From: Firmicutes bacterium UBA5301 | Lineage (GTDB): Bacteria; Bacillota; UBA5301 | Reading direction: 5' to 3' | DNA: 8,587 nucleotides | Assembly (NCBI GenBank): GCA_002408345.1 | Contig: DHRX01000088.1 | Location: 2,525 to 11,111, forward strand | Shown here: positions 1 through 6,828 of the stretch, one piece after another | Position numbering within the stretch: the stretch's first letter is position 1 | Layout: each line of letters opens with the position of its first letter | Notes under the pieces: generated by a model | Seen by the model: the letters and a program-made list of their open reading frames with translations, nothing else | Databases searched by the model: none | Told to the model about the DNA's origin: nothing | Program-made: the position numbers and the translations under genes

Positions 1-105
1 CTCGTCTATACGTTCACGACTTAATGGGATTAACTCAGCATTAGGATCATCGGCTAATACTACGCCATAGGTACGCCCCGTGGCTTTAATTTCAACAATC
101 TTCGC
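1..105 (-). pseudogene. Displaced C-terminal end of the LytTR domain (other frame)
   Basis: Reading the minus strand from base 105 to base 1 gives 35 stop-free residues beginning AKIVEIKATGRTYG and ending IPLSRERIDE. This is what should follow YLVNI in a LytTR domain: the final strands plus the conserved I-P-x-S-R segment. Skipping one G of the minus-strand GG (C at 105 or 106 on the plus strand) joins the two frames cleanly as YLVNI-AKIVEI. The frame is still open at the window edge, so the true stop lies outside. It is a continuation of the regulator gene and not a gene of its own. Either the gene is really broken or the extra base is a sequencing or assembly error. Confidence 0.88.
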
Positions 106-751
106 CGATGTTTACTAAATAACTGCGGTGGGTTTTAAAAAACTGGTGCGGGTCTAGCCATTTTGCCACTTCACCTAAGTTTATGTTCACCTCGTATTCA
201 CTTTTATCAGTTACTAACCGGGCATGTCTCCCCCGGGCTTCAGCAAAAATAATGGCATTTTCATTAATAAATACCTCCGACTTCTCCCCTTTGGGTCCGG
301 TTACCTCAAAAGAAAGACGACGGGGAACCGTTTGGGTCAACCGGTTAATAAGATTTTGGGCGGCTCGCTGCTGCTCCTCTTCCAAACGTTTTCTCGCTAG
401 TAGACGCTCCACAGCTGCATTAATCCGCTCTACCGTATAGGGTTTAACTAGATAATCTAAAGCCTCAACCTCAAAAGCACCAACCGCATGTTCCTCGTAG
501 GCGGTAGTAAAGATAATACTGGGTGGATCAGGAAATTCGCTAATAACCCTAGCCGCTTCCATCCCATCCATACCTGGCATTTTAACGTCTAGAAAAATAG
601 CATCAGGATAAAAACGCTGAGCTAGTAAGATCGCCTCTTCACCGCTAGCTCCTTCACCAATTACCTGAAGTTCTCGGTACTTACCTAAAAAATGCCTGAG
701 AATCTCCCGTGCCCTCTCTTCATCATCGACAATTACAGCTCTTAGTAGCAT
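92..751 (-). CDS. LytTR-family response regulator, C-terminus lost by frameshift
   Basis: This is a cytoplasmic transcriptional regulator and the probable partner of the histidine kinase encoded just upstream. Residues 1-118 form a receiver domain with acidic residues D9, D10 and E11, phospho-acceptor D55 in the FLDVKMPGMDG motif, T83 and K103. A helical linker follows (about 120-140), then a LytTR DNA-binding domain (about 145 onward) with the family motif FFKTHRSYLVN at 204-214. The frame stops at residue 219, about 35 or more residues before a LytTR domain should end. The missing part is readable in another frame to the left edge, so the gene is frameshifted. The ATG start is preceded by AGGGGGT five bases upstream, and the gene starts 21 bases after the kinase stop, so they are one operon. 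As written, the product probably cannot bind DNA normally. The family call is firm; the target genes are unknown. Confidence 0.93.
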   Translation of the reverse strand: MLLRAVIVDDEERAREILRHFLGKYRELQVIGEGASGEEAILLAQRFYPDAIFLDVKMPGMDGMEAARVISEFPDPPSIIFTTAYEEHAVGAFEVEALDYLVKPYTVERINAAVERLLARKRLEEEQQRAAQNLINRLTQTVPRRLSFEVTGPKGEKSEVFINENAIIFAEARGRHARLVTDKSEYEVNINLGEVAKWLDPHQFFKTHRSYLVNIGEDC

Positions 752-772
752 GCGTTACCCCCTAACTCCAGG

Positions 773-3112
773 CTAATCTATAGTCTCTAGTGGCAATTTG
801 ATGAAAAACGTAGTTCCTTTACCGACAGTACTTCGTAAGGATAACTCCCCATTATGTTGCCTAATAATTTTATACGTTATCGGCAGCCCTAACCCTGTGC
901 CTTCTTCCTTTGTTGTGTAAAACGGATCAAAAACAGCCTCCTGATCTTGTAGTGGAACCCCCGGGCCGGTATCTGCAATCTCCACTAAGCAGTAGAGATC
1001 ATCCTGATCAACCTTAACACTTAGTTGGCCACCTCCCACCGCTTCTAGAGCCTGTAGCCCATTAATTAGTAAGTTAAAAAAAACCATAGTTAACCGTTGG
1101 GCATCTCCGGCAACTTGAGGTCTACACCGAAAATCAGTAACTACTTGGATCTGAGCGCTAAGCGCTTCCCGGTGTAACGCCTCTATATTACGCTGGATAA
1201 CCCTAACTACGTCTACCTCCGTAATCTGCATGGGATCCTCTTTAGCAAACATCAGGAACTGGTTGAGTAAATTAGCCAAATCCTCAACATCTTCTTGAAT
1301 ACCTTTGGCATAATAAGCTAGCTTAGGGTTATCGTCCACTAAGTCATCGAGAATTGAGGCAAATCCCCCAATTTTATTCAAACCGTTTCTAATCTCGTGG
1401 GCTAACCCGGCGGTTAACCGCCCCATCGCTGCTAGACGTTCTGTACGACGGAGCTGTTCTTCCACTACCTTTTGCTCACTTAAATCGCTTAAAACCAAGA
1501 TAATTGATGGGGTTTGCTCCTCCACAGGTTTTGTAAAAGAAGCGGTAACCTGTACAGGAACTGGAGCATCTTGAGGTCCCACCGTAGTTTCTTCTAATTG
1601 AACCGGCTCCCCGGTACGCTTCAACTTAGAGATAACCCTTTCCAACCCTTCGGCACCTGGTAATTCTGGTAAAAAACGACCTTTAGTCCGTTCACTGGTA
1701 ATACCAAACATTTCGGCCGCTACCCGGTTAATTGTAGATAAATGCAGACTTTCGTCTAGAACCATAACCCCGTTAAGGGTTCCAGCCAATAGCGCCTCAT
1801 AGTGTTGAGTTAAATCTGAAATCTCCGTGTATAATTGGGCATTCTGCAAAGCGGTTCCGGCTTGCCCTGCTAGTGAACTAATCAGCTCAATCTCTTGGTC
1901 AGTTAGCGCTTCTGGCCAACGCTGCCCTAACTTAAGCCAACCGATGGTCGTCTCCCGAGAGCTTAAGGGTATTGTAATATTACAGCGGGACTCACCGCAA
2001 ATTCCTAAGGCATCAAAAGTGCCTTCATTGAAATGGCTAGTTCCATTATGCTGGGTGGCCCGCCAAGTCTTCATCCCACCAGTAGGGTGGAGTAAAACTA
2101 ATTCCGCTACCGGCAAATCAAAAACGGTTACCACAAAAGATAAGATTTTTTCCGCTAATTCGGTTAAAGGTAATAAGTCTACTAATTCCCGGGAAAACCT
2201 ATGCATCTTTACCAGATAGCGGTCATAGGCCAATGGGAAAAACTTCTCTAAACTCTGGTCCAAGTAGACCCGGAGAGGATAAAAAAGAGGACCTATTATC
2301 AGTGTCGCCAGAAACCCTGACCAAACCGGGTTCCAACCTAAACGTTCATAAGTCCAAAAACCAAAAAATTGAACTAAACCAATATAAATTAACAAAACCA
2401 AGGTCAAAACGAATGAATAGACAGCTGCAGATCGGAAAGTCGGGGTCACATTAAGAACCTCATACCGCCAGATCGCCCAGCCCATAACAAAGATATAGGC
2501 CACACTAAATAAGCTACTGGCAAAGCTAGGGCCATAGGTAGACAAAGGCAAAACCCGGAGCGCCCCACTAAGAATTGCGGCTACCGCAGCAATCGCCACT
2601 AACAAATAACTAACCCGGTTTCTCTCCGGACCCTCTTGACAATATGCTCGAATCAGTAAATACACCGAAAGGAGGGTAAACAAAAGAAAATAACCTAAGT
2701 ATAGGCTAATCCCAAGCCAACTATAGCCTCCTAGTTGTCCAGGGCTAACTAAAACCCGTAATACAGCCATAGGGGTGTAATCAAAAAACAATAGCACCGC
2801 TGCCCAGGTATAACCCCAAAAAATAAGGCTCCGGGTAACCACCGTTGACCTTTGGGTTAAGGCTAGACTAAACTGGAGGAAGGCCACAGGCAGGAAAACG
2901 CCCCCGATGGTTAGTATAGGGTTCCAGAGGGTCGTCCATAATTGGGCTACGCCTTCCAACTGCCAAAGAACAATTAACAAACTAAGCAGCAAGAAGACCC
3001 GGTTAAGATAAAAGCCTTTACCGGCCCAAAAGATAAAAAGTCCAATCTGGAGCGTAATAATGACGGGAATGATAAAAATTAGCCAATAGAGATCAGGCAT
3101 GCTATCACCCAT
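773..3112 (-). CDS. Multi-pass membrane sensor histidine kinase (7TM-type, GAF, PAS, HisKA, HATPase)
   Basis: This membrane sensor kinase (779 residues) should phosphorylate the regulator encoded directly downstream. About seven hydrophobic helices fill residues 8-217, like the HisKA_7TM-type sensor region, and two more lie at about 228-252 and 262-283. A GAF-like domain follows (about 310-428), then a PAS domain (about 434-550, GVMVLDESLHLSTINR). The HisKA dimerisation domain (560-625) has phospho-acceptor H572 in HEIRNGL, where the usual proline is glycine. The ATPase domain (668-775) has N680/N684, DTGPGVP at 714-720, FDPFYTTK at 728-735 and GTGLGL at 738-743. The catalytic residues are all present, so it should be active. 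The signal sensed is unknown. The first ATG (3112) has no good ribosome binding site. An ATG four codons later (3100) follows GGGTGAT and may be the real start. A HisKA-class kinase paired with a LytTR regulator is less usual than a LytS-class kinase. Confidence 0.93.
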   Translation of the reverse strand: MGDSMPDLYWLIFIIPVIITLQIGLFIFWAGKGFYLNRVFLLLSLLIVLWQLEGVAQLWTTLWNPILTIGGVFLPVAFLQFSLALTQRSTVVTRSLIFWGYTWAAVLLFFDYTPMAVLRVLVSPGQLGGYSWLGISLYLGYFLLFTLLSVYLLIRAYCQEGPERNRVSYLLVAIAAVAAILSGALRVLPLSTYGPSFASSLFSVAYIFVMGWAIWRYEVLNVTPTFRSAAVYSFVLTLVLLIYIGLVQFFGFWTYERLGWNPVWSGFLATLIIGPLFYPLRVYLDQSLEKFFPLAYDRYLVKMHRFSRELVDLLPLTELAEKILSFVVTVFDLPVAELVLLHPTGGMKTWRATQHNGTSHFNEGTFDALGICGESRCNITIPLSSRETTIGWLKLGQRWPEALTDQEIELISSLAGQAGTALQNAQLYTEISDLTQHYEALLAGTLNGVMVLDESLHLSTINRVAAEMFGITSERTKGRFLPELPGAEGLERVISKLKRTGEPVQLEETTVGPQDAPVPVQVTASFTKPVEEQTPSIILVLSDLSEQKVVEEQLRRTERLAAMGRLTAGLAHEIRNGLNKIGGFASILDDLVDDNPKLAYYAKGIQEDVEDLANLLNQFLMFAKEDPMQITEVDVVRVIQRNIEALHREALSAQIQVVTDFRCRPQVAGDAQRLTMVFFNLLINGLQALEAVGGGQLSVKVDQDDLYCLVEIADTGPGVPLQDQEAVFDPFYTTKEEGTGLGLPITYKIIRQHNGELSLRSTVGKGTTFFIKLPLETID

Positions 3113-3160
3113 AGTAATAGTTCCACACCTAGGGCTCTGTACCTGTTGGTGCTAAAAGAA

Positions 3161-3199
3161 TCAGCCGAGTGGAAATGGGATCGGTTTCCACTCGGCTGA
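3161..3199 (-). terminator. Perfect 15-bp inverted repeat, terminator- or attenuator-like
   Basis: The arms TCAGCCGAGTGGAAA (3161-3175) and TTTCCACTCGGCTGA (3185-3199) are perfect reverse complements around a 9-base loop. Read on the minus strand, the stem is followed at once by TTCTTTTAG, a fair T-tract. Read on the plus strand, it is followed by AAAATGG, so only the minus direction resembles an intrinsic terminator. It ends about 50 bases before the kinase start, which makes it a possible leader attenuator of the kinase operon or a block on read-through. A protein-binding operator is an alternative. The repeat is certain; its role is inferred. Confidence 0.55.
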
Positions 3200-3232
3200 A
3201 AATGGAGTCCAGCAAGGCAGTCGGGGATTTGC

Positions 3233-3261
3233 TTGCTTACGTACTATTTTTCACATATGCT
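3233..3261 (+). promoter_or_regulatory. Weak candidate promoter for the radical SAM gene
   Basis: TTGCTT (3233-3238) and TATGCT (3256-3261) are separated by 17 bases and resemble the -35 and -10 boxes of a housekeeping-sigma promoter. They lie about 80 bases upstream of the radical SAM start. Both boxes match the consensus only partly, so this is the best candidate by eye and no more. Confidence 0.25.
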
Positions 3262-3324
3262 GATAAAAACCTTCTTCTTTTGTACCGGTGGGTTAATTTT
3301 TGTTCTCAACAGGTTGAAGGTTTT

Positions 3325-3332
3325 AGAGGAGG
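3325..3332 (+). promoter_or_regulatory. Strong ribosome binding site fixing a TTG start
   Basis: AGAGGAGG lies six bases before the TTG at 3339 and is a near-perfect Shine-Dalgarno sequence. It decides the start of the radical SAM gene. The resulting N-terminus, MKILLVALNARYSHS, is the normal beginning of this family. Confidence 0.85.
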
Positions 3333-3338
3333 CTCAAC

Positions 3339-5075
3339 TTGAAGATCCTGCTAGTAGCGCTTAATGCCCGCTATAGTCATAGCAATCCTGCTGTTTTTAT
3401 TCTCAAAAACAACCTCCAGGGTGTTCAAGCAACGGTTAAAGAATTTAACATTAACCAATCATTGGAGTATATCTTAGGCGAGGTTTACCGTGCTCACGCC
3501 CAGGTAGTTGGTATCTCCTGCTATATTTGGAACCGTCGGGAAGCCTTAACCCTGGCCAACGAGTTAAAGAAAGTCGCGCCAAAATCCACAATTGTCTTAG
3601 GCGGCCCTGAGGTTACCTATACCGCCCCAGAGGTTTTGGCGAATAACCCTGGGGTTGATTTTGTACTGCCTGGTGAAGGTGAGCTTACTCTGCCCCTATT
3701 CTTAGCCCATCTGGAGAGTAAAGATTGGGCCCAAGTACCAGGATTAGTCTACCGAACCGCTAACGGTACTATTAGCACTACCCCAACTCAACTCGCTCTT
3801 AACCAACCAGATTTAGAACAGTTGACTTGCCCTTATACCCCAGAAGATTTAGAGCAACTACAGGGGAAGATTGTCTATTACGAATCATCTCGAGGCTGCC
3901 CTTTTCGGTGCGGTTACTGCCTCTCTTCGGCTGGACAAAGGCTACGGTTCCTTCCACTGGAGCGAGTTAAAACCGAGTTACTACAGTTAGTTAAATCCGG
4001 GGTTAGCTTAGTTAAGTTTGTCGACCGGACCTTTAACTGTCACCGCCAACGGGCCTTGGCTATCTGGTCTTTTTTAATTGAAGAGACACCGCCTGAAGCT
4101 CATTTTCACTTTGAAATTGCTGCTGATCTCTTAGATGATGCTGCTCTCGATTTACTAGCTCAAGCACCACCAGGCAAGTTTCAGTTTGAAATCGGCGTGC
4201 AAAGTACCAACCCCAAAGTATTGGCGGCTATCGGCCGTCCTGATCAAACTGCCGCTATTGCTAAAAACGTTCGTCAACTAGCTGAACTAGGCAATATTCA
4301 TTTACACCTAGATTTAATCGCCGGACTGCCTTTAGAAACCTGGGCTTCCTTTACTCAATCCTTTGATACTGTCTATCAGATGCAACCTCACCGGATTCAA
4401 CTAGGCTTCTTAAAGGTCCTTCCAGGTACAGCAGTAGCAGCTAACGCCTCTAAGTGGGGGTTAAAACACCTAACCGCTGTTCCCTACGGAATTTTAGAGA
4501 CACCGGATTTAACCTACTCCCAATTATGGCAGCTTAAGCGGATTGAAGAGCTAGTCGAAATCTATGGTAATACCCAACGTTTCTCCCATACGATAAACTA
4601 CCTTGTTACCACGGTTTACCAAGAATCGGCTTTCCATTTCTACCAGGATTTTGCCGAATACTGGGTTGCAACCGGTTTATACCAGCGGCAACATAAAAGT
4701 ACCGCCTATTATGATCTCCTTTATCAATACCTTCGCCAACAAGGTTGGGCTACCGCTCCAATACTTAATCGGCTCAAACTAGATTTTGCTCTCTTTGAAC
4801 CCTACGCTGATCTACCGCCTTGGATGCCCCAATTAGAAAGAGCAGAAAGCAGATCATTCCACCACAGCTTAGCTCAAAACCAACTATTTTTACAGGAAAT
4901 GCTACCCCATTTAGCCAACGCTAAAGGACGGGAGATAATAAAAACGACCCGTCTTATACAGATAAGACGAGCCAACAAGAAAATCTGGTTATTAATCGAT
5001 TATTCCCAACGTAACCCAGTTACTAATCATCCAAAGTTAATAGCAATTCCACCAGCACTATTAAAGAATATTTAA
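3339..5075 (+). CDS. B12-binding-domain radical SAM protein (DUF4080 type)
   Basis: This 578-residue cytoplasmic enzyme probably uses S-adenosylmethionine and a 4Fe-4S cluster for radical chemistry on an unknown substrate. Residues 1-130 form a cobalamin-binding-type fold (MKILLVALNARYSHS; VGISCYIWNR at 57-66; LGGPEVTYTAPEV at 87-99; GEGE at 112-115). It lacks the DxHxxG histidine motif, as this radical SAM branch usually does. The radical SAM core (about 178-370) carries the cluster ligands C187, C191 and C194 in GCPFRCGYC. The C-terminal 200 residues match my recollection of the DUF4080 region found in uncharacterised Bacillota proteins, and the full length suits that family. The gene starts at TTG behind AGAGGAGG, stands alone on its strand and diverges from the kinase operon. 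Its stop directly abuts that of the convergent small membrane gene. The superfamily is certain and the DUF4080 label likely; the reaction is unknown. Confidence 0.92.
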   Translation: MKILLVALNARYSHSNPAVFILKNNLQGVQATVKEFNINQSLEYILGEVYRAHAQVVGISCYIWNRREALTLANELKKVAPKSTIVLGGPEVTYTAPEVLANNPGVDFVLPGEGELTLPLFLAHLESKDWAQVPGLVYRTANGTISTTPTQLALNQPDLEQLTCPYTPEDLEQLQGKIVYYESSRGCPFRCGYCLSSAGQRLRFLPLERVKTELLQLVKSGVSLVKFVDRTFNCHRQRALAIWSFLIEETPPEAHFHFEIAADLLDDAALDLLAQAPPGKFQFEIGVQSTNPKVLAAIGRPDQTAAIAKNVRQLAELGNIHLHLDLIAGLPLETWASFTQSFDTVYQMQPHRIQLGFLKVLPGTAVAANASKWGLKHLTAVPYGILETPDLTYSQLWQLKRIEELVEIYGNTQRFSHTINYLVTTVYQESAFHFYQDFAEYWVATGLYQRQHKSTAYYDLLYQYLRQQGWATAPILNRLKLDFALFEPYADLPPWMPQLERAESRSFHHSLAQNQLFLQEMLPHLANAKGREIIKTTRLIQIRRANKKIWLLIDYSQRNPVTNHPKLIAIPPALLKNI

Positions 5076-5321
5076 CTAAACTTCCATAATAATTAATATG
5101 GACCAAAGAATTGCAAACTGAACTGAGAAAACTAACATCACCCAAACATTCATAACAATAAACTCTTTAATCGACTGGATTGAAAAGCGCATTCCCTTAG
5201 GTACGTCAACTAGTTCGGAAAATATATAGAGAAGAACAATGACCGGAACAGAAAAGGGGACCAGCTTAACTGGAGAACCTACCAAGTCAAGTTGGCGCAG
5301 TGCCAAGTTCAAGAGTTCCAT
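5076..5321 (-). CDS. Small two-helix membrane protein, unrecognised
   Basis: I do not recognise this 81-residue protein. It has two hydrophobic stretches, at about 20-38 (rich in V, I, L and P) and 54-79 (aromatic and aliphatic). They are joined by a loop with charged residues E36, D39, K42, R45 and K52. The N-terminal 19 residues look amphipathic (MELLNLALRQLDLVG). A two-pass inner-membrane protein is the simplest reading. The gene is probably real because GGAGGTGAG sits five bases before the ATG. It lies 103 bases downstream of the HD-GYP gene on the same strand, with no obvious terminator between them, so they may be co-transcribed. A long imperfect hairpin lies just ahead of the ribosome binding site. 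The stop codon abuts the stop of the convergent radical SAM gene. No function can be assigned. Confidence 0.75.
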   Translation of the reverse strand: MELLNLALRQLDLVGSPVKLVPFSVPVIVLLYIFSELVDVPKGMRFSIQSIKEFIVMNVWVMLVFSVQFAILWSILIIMEV

Positions 5322-5335
5322 TACTACTCACCTCC

Positions 5336-5398
5336 ATGTAAGTAATAATTCTGGAATCCAAGCAACTGTTCCTTCCAGTTCATGGAATATTCTTACAT
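5336..5398 (-). promoter_or_regulatory. Imperfect hairpin leader ahead of the small membrane gene
   Basis: ATGTAAG (5336-5342) and CTTACAT (5392-5398) are exact reverse complements, and the stem extends through AAT/ATT with one bulge. Inside are CTGGAA (5351-5356) with TTCCAG (5373-5378), and TTCCA (5373-5377) with TGGAA (5383-5387). The last two pairings share the same TTCCA, so they exclude each other. On the minus strand the outer arm ends right beside the GGAGGTGA ribosome binding site, so folding could affect translation of the 81-residue gene. On the plus strand the hairpin is followed by short T-runs and might instead stop transcripts from the radical SAM gene. No known riboswitch class is recognised. 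Confidence 0.35.
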
Positions 5399-5424
5399 TT
5401 TTCAATAGTCTTTTTTAATATTTC

Positions 5425-6723
5425 TTATAATGACATAGTTAAGTATAGATTTTTCAAAGTTCCAACTACAGCGCCATCCCAATATCCACAACGAATGCCC
5501 TCATCAAGCAGCCCAAAGGCTTGTTCTGGAGGTAACCCCTTGCGGTAAGGACGATCGGCGATCATCGCTTGATAAGCATCACCGACAGCAATAATTCGAG
5601 CCTCTAACGGTATTTCTCCACCTTGACACGCCGAGTGGTAGCCGGAGCCATTTATTTTTTCATGGTGCATTGCTGCCCAAGCAGCTACATCTTCAAGCCC
5701 CTGGATATCCCGGAGAATCATCTCGGTATAGTAGGGGTGAGCCTTAATTACCTCCATTTCATCCCAATTTAGAGGCCCTGGTTTGTTTAAGATCGCATTA
5801 GGAACACCAAGTTTACCTAGATCATGGAGCAAGCCGGCTGTATATAACTGGAGAATTTTTCCCTCGGCCAAACCCATCGCTTGACCAATACGAGCAGAAT
5901 AGTTGGCCACCTCTTTACTATGGTTAGCGGTATAAGCGCTTTTACCGTCGATCAACTGGGCAAAAACCTCGCCAATTTGGTTTAAATCACTACCGGTAAT
6001 TTTTTGGTCAAAACGGACTACCAATCGGTTAATTACCCGACCAATATTCTGTTCCTCTAAATCTAACCAAAAAGACGTTATCTTAAATAAACTTTTTGCC
6101 GCATCCCGTAATTCCAAAGCAAACTCAGTTCCAGCCCCTAAGTCTAAACGCTGCTCCATTAACACCTGGGCTCCAGCAGATCCAACTCGGTCAGAAAAAC
6201 TAAGGGTCTGTTCTAAAGCATCAGCAACCGCTATTACCTGAGAGCCAATAGGGATTTCCGTCTCTGAAAGCCCCCGGGGAAACCCCTGACCATCTATCCG
6301 TTCATGGTGGTTACGAATTAAATCCCCGGCTGGCTGTAAATAAGGAAGGGAACAGATTAAATCTGCCCCCCTTACCGGATGTTCCCAATAATCGCTGGGG
6401 TTAAAGTCCGTAGAACCAGAGCACTCCGTATTTCCAATGTCGTGTAGCATCGCCCCATAAAATAGGTTTTGTAAAGATTCATCACCTATGCCCAAGATCT
6501 CTCCAATCCGCACAGCAATATAAGCTGTACGCCGATGATGCATTAATTGCCTATTTTCTTGGAGATCTAAAGCCAGTGAGAAAGAAGCCAGCAAGTTTCC
6601 TAACCGCAATCCTGGTGGAGTCGATTCCATGTAGGGCACACCGTCCATCACTGAAGTAAGTCTTATTCTAATTCTAAAGCTAATGGTAAAAATCCTATCT
6701 ACTGTATTATTTGGTGCAATCAA
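5425..6723 (-). CDS. Tandem HD-GYP-type phosphohydrolase
   Basis: This soluble protein (up to 432 residues) carries two HD-type domains; HD-GYP proteins typically hydrolyse cyclic di-GMP. The first (about 40-175) has H62/H63, HDIGN at 94-98, H115, NHHER at 138-142, DGQGFP at 144-149 and D168. The second (about 255-425) has H268, HDLGK at 300-304, H329, HHEKINGSGYH at 353-363 and GDAYQAMIADRPYR at 381-394. The likely metal ligands are present in both. The lysine of HDxGK is asparagine in the first, and the proline of GYP is histidine in the second. No receiver or membrane segment is present. The start is uncertain. TTG at 6723 has AGGA eight bases upstream, but residues 1-30 are AT-rich with AGA/AGG arginine codons, and family similarity begins near residue 39. 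ATG at 6648 or 6630 is therefore a real alternative. The small membrane gene follows. Confidence 0.88.
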   Translation of the reverse strand: MIAPNNTVDRIFTISFRIRIRLTSVMDGVPYMESTPPGLRLGNLLASFSLALDLQENRQLMHHRRTAYIAVRIGEILGIGDESLQNLFYGAMLHDIGNTECSGSTDFNPSDYWEHPVRGADLICSLPYLQPAGDLIRNHHERIDGQGFPRGLSETEIPIGSQVIAVADALEQTLSFSDRVGSAGAQVLMEQRLDLGAGTEFALELRDAAKSLFKITSFWLDLEEQNIGRVINRLVVRFDQKITGSDLNQIGEVFAQLIDGKSAYTANHSKEVANYSARIGQAMGLAEGKILQLYTAGLLHDLGKLGVPNAILNKPGPLNWDEMEVIKAHPYYTEMILRDIQGLEDVAAWAAMHHEKINGSGYHSACQGGEIPLEARIIAVGDAYQAMIADRPYRKGLPPEQAFGLLDEGIRCGYWDGAVVGTLKNLYLTMSL

Positions 6724-6744
6724 AAAGGATTTCCTAAATATAGC

Positions 6745-6773
6745 TTGAATAATATTTAAAACCTTATTTTATT
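6745..6773 (+). promoter_or_regulatory. Candidate promoter for the peptide transporter operon
   Basis: TTGAAT (6745-6750) and TTTATT (6768-6773) are 17 bases apart, each matching four of six consensus bases. They lie in a very AT-rich stretch about 55 bases upstream of the first permease start. The placement suits an operon promoter in this divergent intergenic region, but AT-rich DNA gives such matches easily. Confidence 0.3.
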
Positions 6774-6828
6774 TAATGAAACGCTGTTCCGTATATTGAA
6801 ACACTTTGTAGTGAGTGGAGGCAAACCA

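Noticed and set aside
183..440. Plus-strand open frame opposite the response regulator
   Set aside because: It lies wholly inside the well-supported minus-strand LytTR regulator, shows no recognisable domain and has no convincing ribosome binding site.
1409..1422. 14-bp palindrome GGCGGTTAACCGCC within the kinase gene
   Set aside because: A palindrome of this length is close to chance expectation in the window, and it falls in conserved coding sequence near the HisKA box.
1827..2454. Two plus-strand open frames opposite the histidine kinase
   Set aside because: They are antisense to the GAF and membrane region of an intact kinase and their translations show no domain or membrane pattern.
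3113..3338. LytTR-type direct repeat binding sites upstream of the kinase or radical SAM gene
   Set aside because: Short CAGGTT- and CTGTTG-like words occur, but no pair has convincing repeat sequence and spacing, so autoregulation by the LytTR regulator cannot be supported.
5084..5101. CCATA…TATGG dyad just after the radical SAM stop as a terminator
   Set aside because: Only five base pairs, AT-rich, with no T-run after it on either strand, and it lies within the coding end of the small membrane gene.
6796..6828. Upstream TTG start for the DppB-like permease, adding 11 residues
   Set aside because: There is no ribosome binding site before it, whereas the ATG at 6829 has GTGGAGG at good spacing and gives the usual family N-terminus.
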